Shown one piece after another: positions 41,436 through 52,823 of a stretch of DNA of 64,000 nt (the stretch's first letter is position 1; the number at the start of each line of letters is the position of its first letter). Below the pieces are notes generated by a model. It searched no databases and was not told where the DNA came from. It saw nothing but the letters and a program-made list of their open reading frames with translations. Origin of the DNA: Copromyces sp. CBS 386.78 (taxonomy: Eukaryota > Ascomycota > Sordariomycetes > Sordariales > Sordariaceae); contig MU839103.1 of the NCBI GenBank assembly GCA_030685235.1, positions 310,001 to 374,000 of the forward strand, given 5' to 3'. The position numbers and the translations under genes are program-made.

Positions 41436-44400
41436 ATGGATCCCGCCTCCATAGCTGCATCGGCCTTCACCCTCGCTGGCGGCCTTGCAACATGCTCCGC
41501 TGCTGTCACCCACTTCGTCCGTCAGGTCAAACATGCGCGGAAAGACCTCGACGCGATCAACACTGAGCTCAGTGCCACCTCAGAGATCCTCAATCCGCTC
41601 GTGGTTAGTCTGATAGGTAGTCAGGGTAGTCCATTACCTGAAGCTATCCTGCTCAGTATCGATACATCCGTACGCGAGTGTATTTCAATTGTGAACCGCC
41701 TGAAGGCGGACATAGACCACTACAAGCGTGACGCGGTTTGGAACAAGACAAAGTGGGTTTTGTTTGGCGAGAAGAGTGCCCAGAAGGCGCGTGAAAACTT
41801 GGAAATGCACAAGTTGTCTCTTGGCTTGGCCCTTCAAGTTTTGTCACTGTGAGTATTCCTTCAAGTTCTTTTCGATAACCTTCAAACTGACAAAGACATC
41901 TGGGGATTTAGATCGAACACACGACAGATCAAACAAGATACGGAGTTGATCAAGGGAAGGGTAGAGAAGATTCACAAGAACATGCACCGCATCAAGGCCC
42001 AGTTCATTAATATATGCAGGAAACAGATACCACGCCAACATCAAACCGCAACAGAGGTTCAGAGATGGATGGAAGACATGTCATTGCTCAGTTCATATGC
42101 CGAGTCTTCCTATCAGGCCACGGTACTCGATCGACGTCCATCGTCAAGCACTATTCGCCAGGGTGGAACTACAGAGACATCGTCGGTGATACCTGGGCTA
42201 GCAGCGGAAGGAGTTGCACCACCAGCAGTACCTCAACCTGAAGTCGAAAGACCTAATCCGGCACCTATCGAATCTCACTCTCCCACCCCTAGCCATGAGA
42301 ATGAGAACAGCGTACTGCCACTTGATGTGGAAGCACAGCCATCTGTGAGACCCGAAACCTCCAATCCGATGCCTGTGGAATGTCATCCTTCAACTCATGT
42401 TCATGGGAGACGAAGTCTTTTATATTGCCCTCCCATCGTTATACCTGGAGAACGGATCGGGATGCCTGGACCCTCCAATAATACTGATGGGACAAACACT
42501 GTCCCCAGACCTAACATTGAGATGGAGATTAGACGACCATCATACGATGTTGAGCTGCAGCCTGCCCCCAGACCCCAAAGAGCCAGCTTCACGCTTGTGG
42601 AATCTTACGCCCCTGGTATTCTCCGAAAAGGACACGACAAAGTTCCGTTGCAAGAACTCGAGGCCCCAAATCTATGCATCGAACTCGAGGCACAAGATCC
42701 ACGCATCGAGCAAGACCATGTGCCCGAGCAAGGGAGGCCTAGCCAGTATGCGCAATTTTTGGGTCGATTTCTGCCGCATACCACGCCAGAAGATAACCCA
42801 ATCCCACATGGTGGATTTGAACCGTGGAAATCAAATCGGTGTACGCACTCATCAGATGAGTCGTCGCCGTCGAGCAGCACCCGAAGCGCTTCGGAAACGG
42901 CTAGTAGTAGCCCGGACGAGTTCTATAGCTCACTTGAGGTAGCTCCTCCTCATTCTACCTCATACAACCTACCTGGACAGGGGAGGGCCGCTCGCCGTGT
43001 GCGTTTCAATGAGCATGTACAGATTTTGCCACCAAACAACCTGACCAGCGACACACAGACACATCCAAGTGACGGAGCCGAGCTTTATGGCTCGCTCGAG
43101 GCAACATGCACACATCCTGCAGCGAGGAGTGGGCTATCCGAAGAAGACCCGATATCTTATACTCGCTGTATCCATGCTCCCGGATCCCCGGAATCTCCCG
43201 TCGAGCTTTCTTCCGACTCATCGCCCATTCTAGGGCAAGGAGAACTGGATATTTTTACCAAGGAGATCTTTACCAGCGAAGATGACATCATGATGAAACG
43301 TCTGGTTCGACGTGATGAAAGGCTCACTGGTCTCTCAAGATCACGTCGCCGAGAGCTGTCACAGGAGGAACGGAAGTTAGTCGACGGCATGCTCCTGGAG
43401 AATCTGGCGGTCGCGGACAAGGACAAATTCGATGTCTGTAAGCATCTGATCTCTTCGGGGGCGGATCCTAACATTCCTCAAATTGGCACAGAAGACACAG
43501 CTGAGGCCGGAGCCCTCATGCTGGCTGTAAAGCACAGTAAACATCGCTGCTTGACAGCTCTCCTCCGATGGGGGGCACGCCCCAAGACAGAAGTGTTACA
43601 ATACGCCGTCAATATACACAACAACTTTGCGGTCAGGGCGCTCATTGCAGCGGGAGCTGGCGTGAATTCAGGTCTGAAAACCGAGGAGTATCGTTCTTAC
43701 AAACTCATTCGGCGCACCCGACCTGTCTACATGCGGCACCTGAGCACCAAGCGAAATGCTGAGGTCGTCAAGTGTCATCGGTACACACTACTTCTAGGCT
43801 TAATAGCCGGAGCACTCACTGTTCCCAATCACGATGCTCTCTTGAGCCAACTCTCCTGCATCCAGTTTGTGCTGTCCGAAGGTGCTGACCCAAACTGGAC
43901 CGGCTCGGAGAGCTATTCCTACGTCTCAGAAGACGCCACGAAGAACATGGGCTTATCGCCTCTACACGTTGCTGTTCTTATTTGGGCAAAATTCGGGGAC
44001 ATCGCGACTCTCGGCATTGCCAAAACACTCTTGGCATTCGGTGCAAAGCCAGACATCTTCCTAGAGTTGGGAAAATGGCCTTGTTTTGTCTGCTTCGGGT
44101 CATCACCTATACGAATGGCCATAAAAACTGGTAACGAGATGCTGCTTGAGCTGTTGCTTGATCATGGAGCAGCCGACGACAACTACATGGGCATAAGTAC
44201 GTTCCAATACGCAGTGCGCACTAACAGGGAATCAATGGTACGGACTCTGTTGAGACATCGCGATGTTGTACGTTGCAATTACCAACAGGATCTCGTAACC
44301 ATCAATCGCCACGGTGCAAAAGTCTCCGAGTCTACCATTCGCTATTACCAAGACATGCTTTCGAGTCTCGGGTCGTATCCTCCCATCACCGGCGGAGAAG

Positions 44401-44654
44401 ACTTCCCCACTACTATCTGGGGTGGGAGGTGTGGTGCACATCCTGAACTGGAAGAGGGTCCTTCTGAGCTGTCCAGTACGACGAGCTCAAGTACTGGCGA
44501 AGACCTGGAAGGCTCTGATTCTCCTACCGGAACAAGTCCAGACTATGTCACCTACGATTCCACGTCATCAGAGTTCCCTGTGGCCATGTCCGAAGCATGG
44601 CTGAAATGGGCTTTTGGGGATGTCATCCAGTCAGGGCAAAACTCTGCACATTAG
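41436..44654 (+). CDS. Helical N-terminal domain (STAND/NLR-type) plus ankyrin-repeat protein, 2 exons
   Basis: Exons are 41436-41848 and 41912-44654, giving 1051 residues. The intron (41849-41911) starts GTGAGT, and the phase fits. The N-terminus (MDPASIAASAFTLAGGLATC, then KHARKDLDAINTELSATSEI and WNKTKWVLFGEKSAQKAREN, about 1-160) matches the pattern of the helical N-terminal domain found on many fungal STAND/NLR and ankyrin proteins, HeLo-like domains among them. About 400 disordered residues rich in Pro, Ser and Glu follow, with degenerate repeats such as LDVEAQPSVRPE and PNIEMEIRRPSYDVELQPAP. After residue 640 come diverged ankyrin repeats (SSGADPNIPQI, LLRWGARPKTE, GLSPLHVAVL, LLLDHGAADDNY). 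No NACHT or NB-ARC domain is present. A role in non-self recognition or programmed cell death is inference from domain type only. Confidence 0.82.
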
Positions 44655-44884
44655 GAAAATGTGTTTGAAATACGAGCATGATATCAGATTGTTGGTGATG
44701 AAGAGACGAGTTTATTCAAGAGGAACACACATTTTAGGGATGCGAAGGTGTAACCAACAGGAATGAGGATATATATCTTCGTGTCAATCTATTGGAATTG
44801 AAGGTTGGTAAACTAAGCTCGCTCTAGACCCAACCGGATCGTCCCGCCTGTGTCGTGAGCATCTAAGTGACCTAACTCTAGTTC

Positions 44885-45388
44885 CTAACCATCGTCGTCT
44901 TCATCACTATCCTCATCGTCCTCATCATCATCCTCATCGTTCTCATCATTATCCTCGTCGTCCTCATCACTATCGTCGCCACTCGTATCATTTTCATTAT
45001 CATCCATATCAACATCCTCCTCACTTATCTCCAATGCTCTGACAATCATAGCCACTTTCCTCTTGATGTTCAGGATATCATCATCATTCTCTGAGTAAAT
45101 GACCGGCGGTAGTTTCCTGTTGAGCGGGTGAGGCAAGTTTGACCTTGATCTTTTGAGTTTTGACTCCCGAAAAGTGAGGTGCGTGAGATTGGAGTAACGG
45201 GATCGAACGTTCTGTGCATGTTGAACAGCCTTCCTTTCCTGAACCTTTGTGGCCCACATTTGTCGTGTCCAAGGCGCCGGATCTGGTTTCTTCGAGATAT
45301 TGGGGATTAACGCGGGTGTTTGTAAGCACGCATATGCCAGCAGATGTGTCTGTCCCCGATGGAGAGTAACCTTTGCTCCTTCCGTCAT
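44885..45388 (-). CDS. Small protein with highly acidic C-terminus (uncertain)
   Basis: A 167-residue frame from ATG at 45388; the frame extends a few codons upstream without another ATG. The middle (VIYSENDDDILNIKRKVAMIVRALEISEEDVDMDD) looks coding. The last 45 residues are almost only Asp, Glu, Asn and Ser, coded by ATC/ATT/TCG-type repeats on the plus strand. Acidic tails occur in chaperone-like and nucleolar proteins, but I recognise no family. It could be a lineage-specific gene, the last exon of a larger one, or a decaying frame over a repeat. Confidence 0.4.
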   Translation of the reverse strand: MTEGAKVTLHRGQTHLLAYACLQTPALIPNISKKPDPAPWTRQMWATKVQERKAVQHAQNVRSRYSNLTHLTFRESKLKRSRSNLPHPLNRKLPPVIYSENDDDILNIKRKVAMIVRALEISEEDVDMDDNENDTSGDDSDEDDEDNDENDEDDDEDDEDSDEDDDG

Positions 45389-45822
45389 CTGCCCACAACA
45401 AGATAGCAACTACCATACCTTAATGTACCCACGAGTGCCAAGTATCTTGGACTTGATAACAGAGCTGAGAGGGAAGTCGCAACCCGACGGAGCTCACAGT
45501 GGATCGTACGACGTGGAGGACAGAAGGGACCTGCCCTCCAGTGTTGTTTAACAGGAACGACACGGACTTACAACACCAAATACTTCCTGCCTTCAATATC
45601 TCCAGGAAAAATCTTTTTTCTGCAAAGCAAGTGCCTCGGTGCCATCATTGATAAACACTCTCGGGGCCCTCCGCCACCGACCTTTTGCAAGAGACTGACC
45701 GCCATTTTTCCATTTTGGGTTGTACAGACAACATTCTATCTACTATACATACAATACCCTACCCAAGCACTGTTACCGAGTATTTCACCAACGTCAACCC
45801 GGCCCAGCTGCCCACCGATACT

Positions 45823-46597
45823 ATGGACCGTATCTACAGACTCGCCTCGGGCACGGCGCGTTGTTTGAGAACCCTTACCTCGTTCAAGTACTTCTACGTG
45901 GTCGTTTTGGGCACGTCGTGTGGCTTGACGCCCCTTATCTTTTTCAGGTACTTCTACAAGAACCTCCGATTTTTCAGGTACTTCTACAAGAACCTCCGAG
46001 TCGTGGAGTCAGAGGTCGCAACTTTACATTATCTCTCGCTTCATATTAGAGACGCCCTGGAGTACTTGGAAAGCGACCGCCAACCAATCCCAGAAAAACT
46101 TCGCCAGCAGCTTGCCATCCATGAGGAGGAAACCACTCCGCTGTTAGCTGATATCTTGATCTACACGAAGACCCCCACAACAGGCATGTCGTGGTCAAAT
46201 AGGTTCAAGTGGGCTTGGTACGGTTTCATAAAGACTCCAAGATGGCGCGACACCCTGCGGAGTTTTAAGGAGTCGTTTACCGCGATTCTTGAGCTAGTGT
46301 ACCTGTAAGTGCCCTTGGTACTTGACCAGTTTCAATTTCGGTCACCCTTAATTTCGGTCACCCCGGTACGTTTAGAGAAATTTCATACTGACCTTATCAT
46401 CATCTCGTTGACGCAGGTGGGCAACCTATTTAGTCACGAGAGAAACAAGTCGTACCATCACATTGCCAGAGATGGAACCCATCTTTGAGCGACTCGAACA
46501 CCTGATATCCGAAAGACGGCTTTCGGCCAAAAAATACAAGTGGGACAAGTGGATGTTGACCGACAGTCTGTCAGTGGCACTAGGCAAGAGGGAATAA
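45823..46597 (+). CDS. Helical protein related to STAND N-terminal domains, model incomplete
   Basis: Simple model: exons 45823-46304 and 46417-46597, giving 220 residues. The intron (46305-46416) starts GTAAGT and ends CGCAG. The N-terminal 60 residues are an aromatic internal repeat. The rest (LHYLSLHIRDALEYLESD, WSNRFKWAWYGFIKTPRWRD, LRSFKESFTAILELVYL) resembles the helical N-terminal domain in the gene at 41436. The end is doubtful. Past the TAA at 46595, coding-like segments go on in another frame: KATDVVEDMERAFGKKGS before a GTGAGT at about 46650, and after it a well-formed CGCTAAC...TTATAG acceptor at 46746. Further on, WLCVYLNNYKQKTLSKYTDR splices in phase to VWNKVGKTVSSVGMGKG, ending at a TAG near 47130. 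Either I missed an intron near 46583 or the gene is broken. Confidence 0.5.
45850..45999 (+). repeat. Internal coding repeat: 60-bp tandem unit plus exact 30-bp duplication
   Basis: Unit 1 (45850-45909) and unit 2 (45910-45969) are diverged 60-bp copies coding 20 residues each (GTARCLRTLTSFKYFYVVVL and GTSCGLTPLIFFRYFYKNLR). The second half of unit 2 (45940-45969) is then repeated exactly at 45970-45999, adding FFRYFYKNLR. All lengths keep the frame. Confidence 0.9.
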
Positions 46598-47130
46598 AGC
46601 GACTGATGTCGTCGAGGACATGGAGCGGGCCTTCGGAAAAAAAGGATCGGTGAGTTTCTGAAAGGGTACCTTACCTATCAACTCTGGCTCCCGCTCTCTT
46701 CCTGCGTTGAGGACACGGCCGCTAACCAGAAAGGCTGCGTTATAGGTCGACTTTTATTTCGGTATGTTCAGCGTCTTCATTGAGAGAAATGCACCAGTGG
46801 TTATGCGTCTACCTCAACAATTACAAGCAAAAGACTCTGAGCAAGTACACAGACCGAGTTACCTCCGTGCAGTCGGTCAATCGTTGTATGTGGGGTGGGA
46901 GAAACACCAAGGGGATAACACTTCTATCACGTTCGTTTTGAGTATCATCGATTTGTTATTTTGTATTTCTTTGTTGATACAGATGTCTGGAACAAAGTCG
47001 GAAAAACTGTTAGCAGCGTTGGAATGGGAAAAGGCCGGAAGAACATGCAAGGAGTCGCTCGCTATGGTGGAATGCAGACAAAGCGAGGTTCATTTGCCCA
47101 TGACATCGAGTCTTATCCATTCAAATAGCT

Positions 47131-47850
47131 ATTAAAAAAGGAAATAGATGGCGAGCTGTTACTGAGAAGAGACGAGGGAGATGAGGCTTTGAAACAAGAA
47201 AAAAAAAATTGTACCAGAAGTACCCATCGCAAGATATGACGGGCATCACCACCGGATTGGTCGTGGTCTCGGAGTTGCATGGCCCTATGGAAACCAGTGT
47301 CAAGAGGACCAATTTGTCACATAGATCTGCACGTCACCCAGAGCCTAGGTAGCTTTTGCAACACCTCACAGCTCGCACAAGACCACGGAACTCAAGGCCT
47401 CTCTCTTTTACGTTTGATGAGGATGACCTTTTTATTCTTCTGCCTACACAGTAACTCCCCGGCGCCCTCCTCAAAAGTTCTCCATCTACAGGTATGTACT
47501 TGCCCCAACCCACGAGATCTCTTCCTCCACACCAACTTACCAAGGGGGCGTCACGGTGTCCCAAGCCCCTAGATGATGGCAGGGTCTGTAACCCTGCAAA
47601 GAAGGAGTCCTTGGGATACCTTCTTCAGGACTATCACCACTAGAGGTGTCTACTATTTCTGTGCTACTAAAATTATTTAACGGAGGAAAGGGTTAGTCTC
47701 ATCAGGTATCAACCCATGGATCCCGTGGAGGAGGAGAAAAAGTTGGCAAACTTATATACCTGATCGAGTGGTATTAGGTACCTCTACAGCAGCATGAGAT
47801 GTTGCACAACGTACAGGTGAAGGAGTACTCGTCAGGGGAACCAACTGATC
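47131..47850. other. Intergenic region between convergent accessory genes
   Basis: About 0.7 kb without a supported gene; short frames only. Confidence 0.35.
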
Positions 47851-48513
47851 CTACCTTGCTCTTTGTACCCGCTCTGCATCAGGCTCGGAGTGCTCTGACT
47901 CCTCCGAGGGGGGATACCAAAGTGGGGTGTCTCGTGCCCCTGGCGCTCCGGGGGGAGTGCATGGTATGAACAGTGGAGGAGGGGTGCTAGGTTGGTGACC
48001 TGTTCCTGCTTGTGTACTACTACGGCTAAGGCTGGGAGGAGTATCTCTACTACTAGTTCCAGGTGGCTCGTGAGCGCCTCTTCTAGTTACCTCTGGAGGA
48101 GGTAGAGGAGTGTGTCTTCTTGTCTCTGTTACTACGGGAGGACCACTACTAGGTGGCACATTTCGACGAGGAGTGCGCTTCTCTGTCTGTGTCCGTGCAG
48201 AAGGAGCAGGAGGAGAAGCGGAACTCCAGATCGGTATATCTTGAGGGGTACCGCCTCTTGCTGGAGGTAGTTTAGGAGTAGAAGTACGGGAAACAGAACT
48301 AGCTTGCCGCGCAGCAAGACGAGGAGTCTTTTTAGCCACAACATGCAATGGAGAAGAGTTAGCGGCTACCAGTGGAGGACTTGGAGGAGGAGGAGTACCA
48401 GTTGTTGACGGCAGATCTGGAGGAGAAGGAGTGCGTGGTATAGGGGTGCTTATTCGTTGAAGGTGTTTCACCATACGTTGTTCTGTCTCTGTCCTTGCTC
48501 TCTCCTCCCTCGT

Positions 48514-48544
<31 letters not shown>

Positions 48545-49118
48545 GGTTCTTCTCCTTCCTCTCCCGCAGCTTGAGAGGGATACAGCTCGCGACAGCGGGT
48601 TATTATGTCGACTAATTGCTCGCAGTTTCTTGCCTCGGCAAGACGCTCGACCGTGTATTCCCTGGTACTACCACCTTGGGGACTGTCGATGTAGCACTTT
48701 GGGTATCGGATGATGCGCATGAGTTGCCTTTGGTCTGCTTCTTTGCGGCTCCAGAATTCTTGGATGATCATTATTGCTACTTCTGTTTCGCCAGCGGATA
48801 CGTTGATAATCGTGGTTAGCCATCTATCTCTGTTACCATTACTACCACTACCACTACCATCAGACAGTGTACACATCGTCTGCCCCCACCCCAAGGACAC
48901 TTACTTTCAAGCCTCCCATCCACCACCCAATGCAGCAGGTTCTTTCTGTTATCCTCCTCATCCTGCCATTGTACCAGCTGTAGTTGCTCTAGACCGGCAG
49001 CGGTGGCGGTGTTCTTCAATAGCTGCCTGACTTCCCAGTCGTATTTTGCGGAGCGGAGGCGGGCGCGCAGGGTTCGGAGGGCAGAGATTTGGTCGGGTGT
49101 GTAGTTGGGGCTAGCCAT
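47851..49118 (-). CDS. Acidic and proline-rich protein of unknown function, 2 exons
   Basis: Exons are 48905-49118 and 47851-48782, giving 381 residues. The intron (48783-48904) starts GTAAGT, has a GGCTAAC branch site and ends AACAG. The phase joins RLEK to VAIMIIQEFWSRK. The N-terminal 150 residues look folded and helical (SALRTLRARLRSAKYDWEVR, CYIDSP, CRELYPSQAAGEE). Next is a run of about 20 Glu coded by TTC/TCT repeats, then a disordered tail rich in Pro, Ser, Thr and Arg (TPIPRTPSPPDLP, GAHEPPGTSSRDTPPSLSRS). No domain is recognised and no membrane segment is present. It is probably lineage-specific and nuclear or cytosolic; this is a guess from composition. Confidence 0.62.
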
Positions 49119-49571
49119 GATACCTGACAGTCACTCTTGGCTAACCGTTGATGCTGGAACACTAGAGTAATTAGGTTATCAGAGGAGATGGAAGGGATGT
49201 TGGCATGATATAGCTCAATGGTGAGTGTTGGTTACATTTTGTACCAGTGTTACTGAGGTGTTGCGTTGGCAAACGATGGGTGGTGACTCAAGATGGCAAA
49301 CTGAGGGACCACAAACTGATCAGTAATGTGTGTGGTCCGAAAGGAGGAACAAGATACTTCTGTATCAAGCAGGACAATTAGCAGCGGACGGACTGTCTGA
49401 CTCTTCAATGGGTATTGTGTAACAGTCGTCCAAGTTCAGGGGTCAATCTGCCTCAATATTACTTCCTACGTACATGTCAGAACTCGGAAATGGTATAAGC
49501 GAGGGTATGAAAGCAGCAAACATGGACGGGAACCAACAAATTGCCAACCACTTTCCTTCCAACTTGCGCTG
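49119..49571. other. Intergenic region upstream of the 47851-49118 gene
   Basis: About 450 bp that should hold the promoter of the minus-strand gene. No other feature recognised. Confidence 0.35.
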
Positions 49572-49619
49572 CCTCCTCCTCCTCCTCCTCCTCCTCCTCC
49601 TCCTCCTCCTCCTCCTCCT
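49572..49619. repeat. (CTC)16 microsatellite
   Basis: An uninterrupted CTC trinucleotide run of 48 bp between two minus-strand genes, about 200 bp past the stop of the gene at 49814. The frames across it code only poly-Leu or poly-Arg/Gly and are not genes. Confidence 0.95.
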
Positions 49620-49813
49620 TCCCGTCCTTCTTCTGCTCCCCAAACCCTCATCATTAAGCTCCAGATAGAAGAAAAAAGCATCCAAACACCCAACAACTCC
49701 GTCATTATTAGTCATTATTCATCGACATCATCCCTTCCCTCACTCTCAGTCCTCCTCTTTTCTACCATATTTCCATCTCAATCTCTTCAAACTACCATTA
49801 TCCCCAAACCATA

Positions 49814-51793
49814 TCAAGCAGTCAACTCCAGAACCCCCCACCTCCACCCTTGCAACGCCTTCAAGTCCTCCTCGGCCAACTCCCTACCTCTCTCAACCTT
49901 AGCCGTCAACCTCTTTAGGCGTCTGCTCGCCGTCTTGGCCGCTCTAAGGGATACCTCGTTCGTAAAGACGTACAACACGGCAAAGACCAGGAAACTCAAG
50001 CTGGCCAAACCGGGACGCCGAGCTTGCGTCAGAATCCGGTCGATTAGGGACTTGGATTTTCGGAAGGCGTATGCAGTTCTGTTGTGGTGAGAGGACTCGC
50101 GGGCGTGCGCGCCTTTGTCGACGGTGGAAGGGCGGAAGAAGGATTTTACTAGGGGGATGAAGATTGCGCTGTTGTCTCATTGTTAGCTTTTGGCCGATAG
50201 GAAAAAGGGGGGAATAATCGAGCGTAGCGATGAAAGAAAAAAAGGAAAAAAAGAAAAGAAACGAAAAGAAAATAAGAGAAGAGAAAATAAAATAAAAGAA
50301 AAGGGAAGGAAAGAAAAGAAAAAGGGGCCAATCGCACCGACCACCACGAAGTGAAGTGAACGAAAGTGAAAACAAGGGGAAAAAAAAAAGGAGTAAAAAA
50401 CTCACAAAGCCCCACTCCACAAATACCGCCTCCACCTCGCCTTCTCTGTCCTTCTCACTATCTCCGCCACCCTCCCCCTCAACTCAATCAACTCATCGAT
50501 GGCCGTGCTGGCCTGATGTCTCAGCTTCTCGTCGACCAGCACCGCCTCCTTGGCGCTGTTGCCCGCTGCAATCTTGTAAGAAATCTGCCGCCGCTTGCGC
50601 TGCAAAGCCATGTATTCCCGTAGAGAACACTCGGTTGCTTGTCGGTAGTCGCCCAGTTCCATTTGGGGCGGGTATCGGTCGGTGTCGCCGTAGAGGAGAC
50701 CTTCTTCGAGTTCGGTGAGCTTTGCGGCGGTTTTGCTGGGCTTGGAAAGGGAGGAAGAGGGTTTGGTGCCGAGGGCCAGGCCGAGGGAGGGATGGCTAGG
50801 GCCGTGACTGTGGCTGTGACCAAGAGGAGGAGGGGAGAGCGCGGCGGGGCCGGGCATCATTTCGATTATGGAGCCGTGGCGGCCCGGGCCGAGGGAGGGA
50901 CGGATCGTCGGGTTGGTTGCCCCTGGGTTGGATGGGTTGGGGTTGCTGCTGGTGGGAACACCATAGTCGCTGTTGCCGGTGCTGCTGCTGTTGCGGGGAG
51001 GAGGAGGGCGGATCGGTTTGGTGTAACCTGGGCTTGGAGGCTGTTCGGAGCCGTAACGAGGATTATTGGAGCCGGGCCGGGTGCGTGCATCGCGATCATC
51101 CTTGTTGGAGGGAAGGGAGGCGGCGGGACCGGGCATGGATTCGACGATGTCGGGACGGCGGTTGGTGCCACGGCCAATGGCGTTCAGAGAGCCATTGTGG
51201 TCACCGTTCATGCCGCCGTTGATGGGAGCAGGACCGGGAGGTGGGCGGCGGGCAAAGGAAGGCGAGCGTGGGTCGAGAGGGTCATCTAGAGGTATTCTGA
51301 TAGCGCCGCCCGTCGGAAAGCCGCCGGGCATGCTGCCCTTCTTGTCGGGACCATTGGAGCTGGTTGGTGGGTAGTTGTTGCCAGAGGAAGGGTTCCGTGA
51401 GCCTGGCGGGGAGTGGCCGGGGACGTAGGATGGCTTGGAAGTGGGAGATACTGGGGCTGGCGGAATTGTGCCTGGTGCTGGGGAAGAGGCTCGTCGTTGT
51501 GGTTGCGGTTCACGATCACGGTCACCGGGACGGTAGGCTGGGTCGGATGGCCGTCTCTTGGGATCCGAGGTGCCATTGGGAGCGGGTCGGTATGGTAGAT
51601 CCTTGAGGTTGGACGGAGGAAGCTTGAGGGTGGTTTCGGAGTCATTGGGCTTCTGGATGGTAACGCTATCGTTGTCTGATCGATATGGCAAGCTGGCATC
51701 GGACTGGCGTGGATTGTAGACTTGGTCGCGATCACCGGGGCGCCTTGTTGGCGGAGACATGGTCCGGGTCGCGGGAGGCGGTGGAGGTGGCAT
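49814..51793 (-). CDS. Proline-rich protein with C-terminal membrane domain, 2 exons
   Basis: Exons are 50406-51793 and 49814-50168, giving 580 residues. The intron (50169-50405) starts GTGAGT, ends GACAACAG and contains a long purine tract. The first 350 residues are disordered and rich in Pro, Ser, Gly, Asn and Arg (MPPPPPPATRTMSPPTRRPG). A motif recurs: DIVESMPGPAASLP and SIIEMMPGPAALSP. The C-terminal 200 residues are ordered: basic helices (LREYMALQRKRRQISYKIAA), a hydrophobic segment across the splice junction (LWSGALFAIFIPLVKSFF), a second one (ASLSFLVFAVLYVFTNEV) and a coiled-coil-like end. I do not recognise the family. It looks like a two-pass membrane protein with a long disordered cytosolic N-terminus. 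Confidence 0.78.
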
Positions 51794-52823
51794 TTGGTGG
51801 TTTGTTTCAACGGTGAGAGGAGGTGGGTGTGCTAGTGAGTGGATGGGATGAAGGATGAAAACAAGCCGCGTCTGGATGAAAAAAATCACGAGATATTTTA
51901 TTCAATCATGTATTCTAGAGAAGAATTTCAAGAGCTGAACAAGCGCCGGAGAGGACGGGGAGAACATCAATGAACGGACGTGACCCAGACTCGATTGGAA
52001 TCAGTGGATGCGCTCGCGTTACAGTGACACTGGCCGGGAATTTCAGAGGCTGGGAGACACTGGAAGGGATCCGGACGATGTGAGTGGCCAGTTCAGCTGG
52101 AGCTTACATGGCAAGTGGGGATTCATCTCGAAGCCTAACCGCAATTGGGTTTTCAGCTGCGACAGGCACCACAGTTTGGGAGCTTTGACCACCTCTGATC
52201 ATCTCTTTGGAGCTCCGGTTGTGGTCTGAGCTTCTGGAGACTGGGATCCTCTTTTGACGACGTCGAGGTCTTCTTTCTCTTTCATATCATGCCATCATCA
52301 TCAATCACCATCATTTCAACACACTCTTAATAATAATGCTGCTGTGATTCTCTCATCGAGTTCAAGGGTCTTTGGTTACACCACGGACTCTGTGCTCTTT
52401 TGGTTCACCCATTCGGCACTGCGGTTGTGCCACCGGCACTCGTTTGACCATGACACCCTCTCTCAGTGACACTCGCCAGTCATTAGCCGCACATTCGTGG
52501 AGGGTCTTTTGGACTCCTGGAATCAAGTTTCATGTCACAACATGGATGGATTTGACACATTTCTCCATCGATTCAAGAGCAACGGGAATTTCAAGGGATA
52601 TCTGGCAATGTTAAAGCTAACTACCTCAGTCATGATGTACTAGGCATATTTTGGCAACCAAACGCCCACTGTCCTGTGTGTGAACCAGCACAACCAGGTC
52701 CGAAACACCCATCGCAATGCCACCGCCTCAACAAGAAACCCCTAAGCACCAGGGAAAAGCCCCGTCAACCAACTGCCATTTCTCAAAAGACACTAGGCAT
52801 GTAACGGCCTTGAAGACCCCTTT
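51794..52823. other. Intergenic region between the membrane-protein gene and the RNA ligase gene
   Basis: About 1 kb holding the promoter of the gene at 49814-51793 and the 3' flank of the ligase gene. Only short shadow frames are seen. Confidence 0.4.

Noticed and set aside
49443..49715. Frames coding poly-Arg, poly-Gly or poly-Leu
   Set aside because: They are translations of the (CTC)16 microsatellite.
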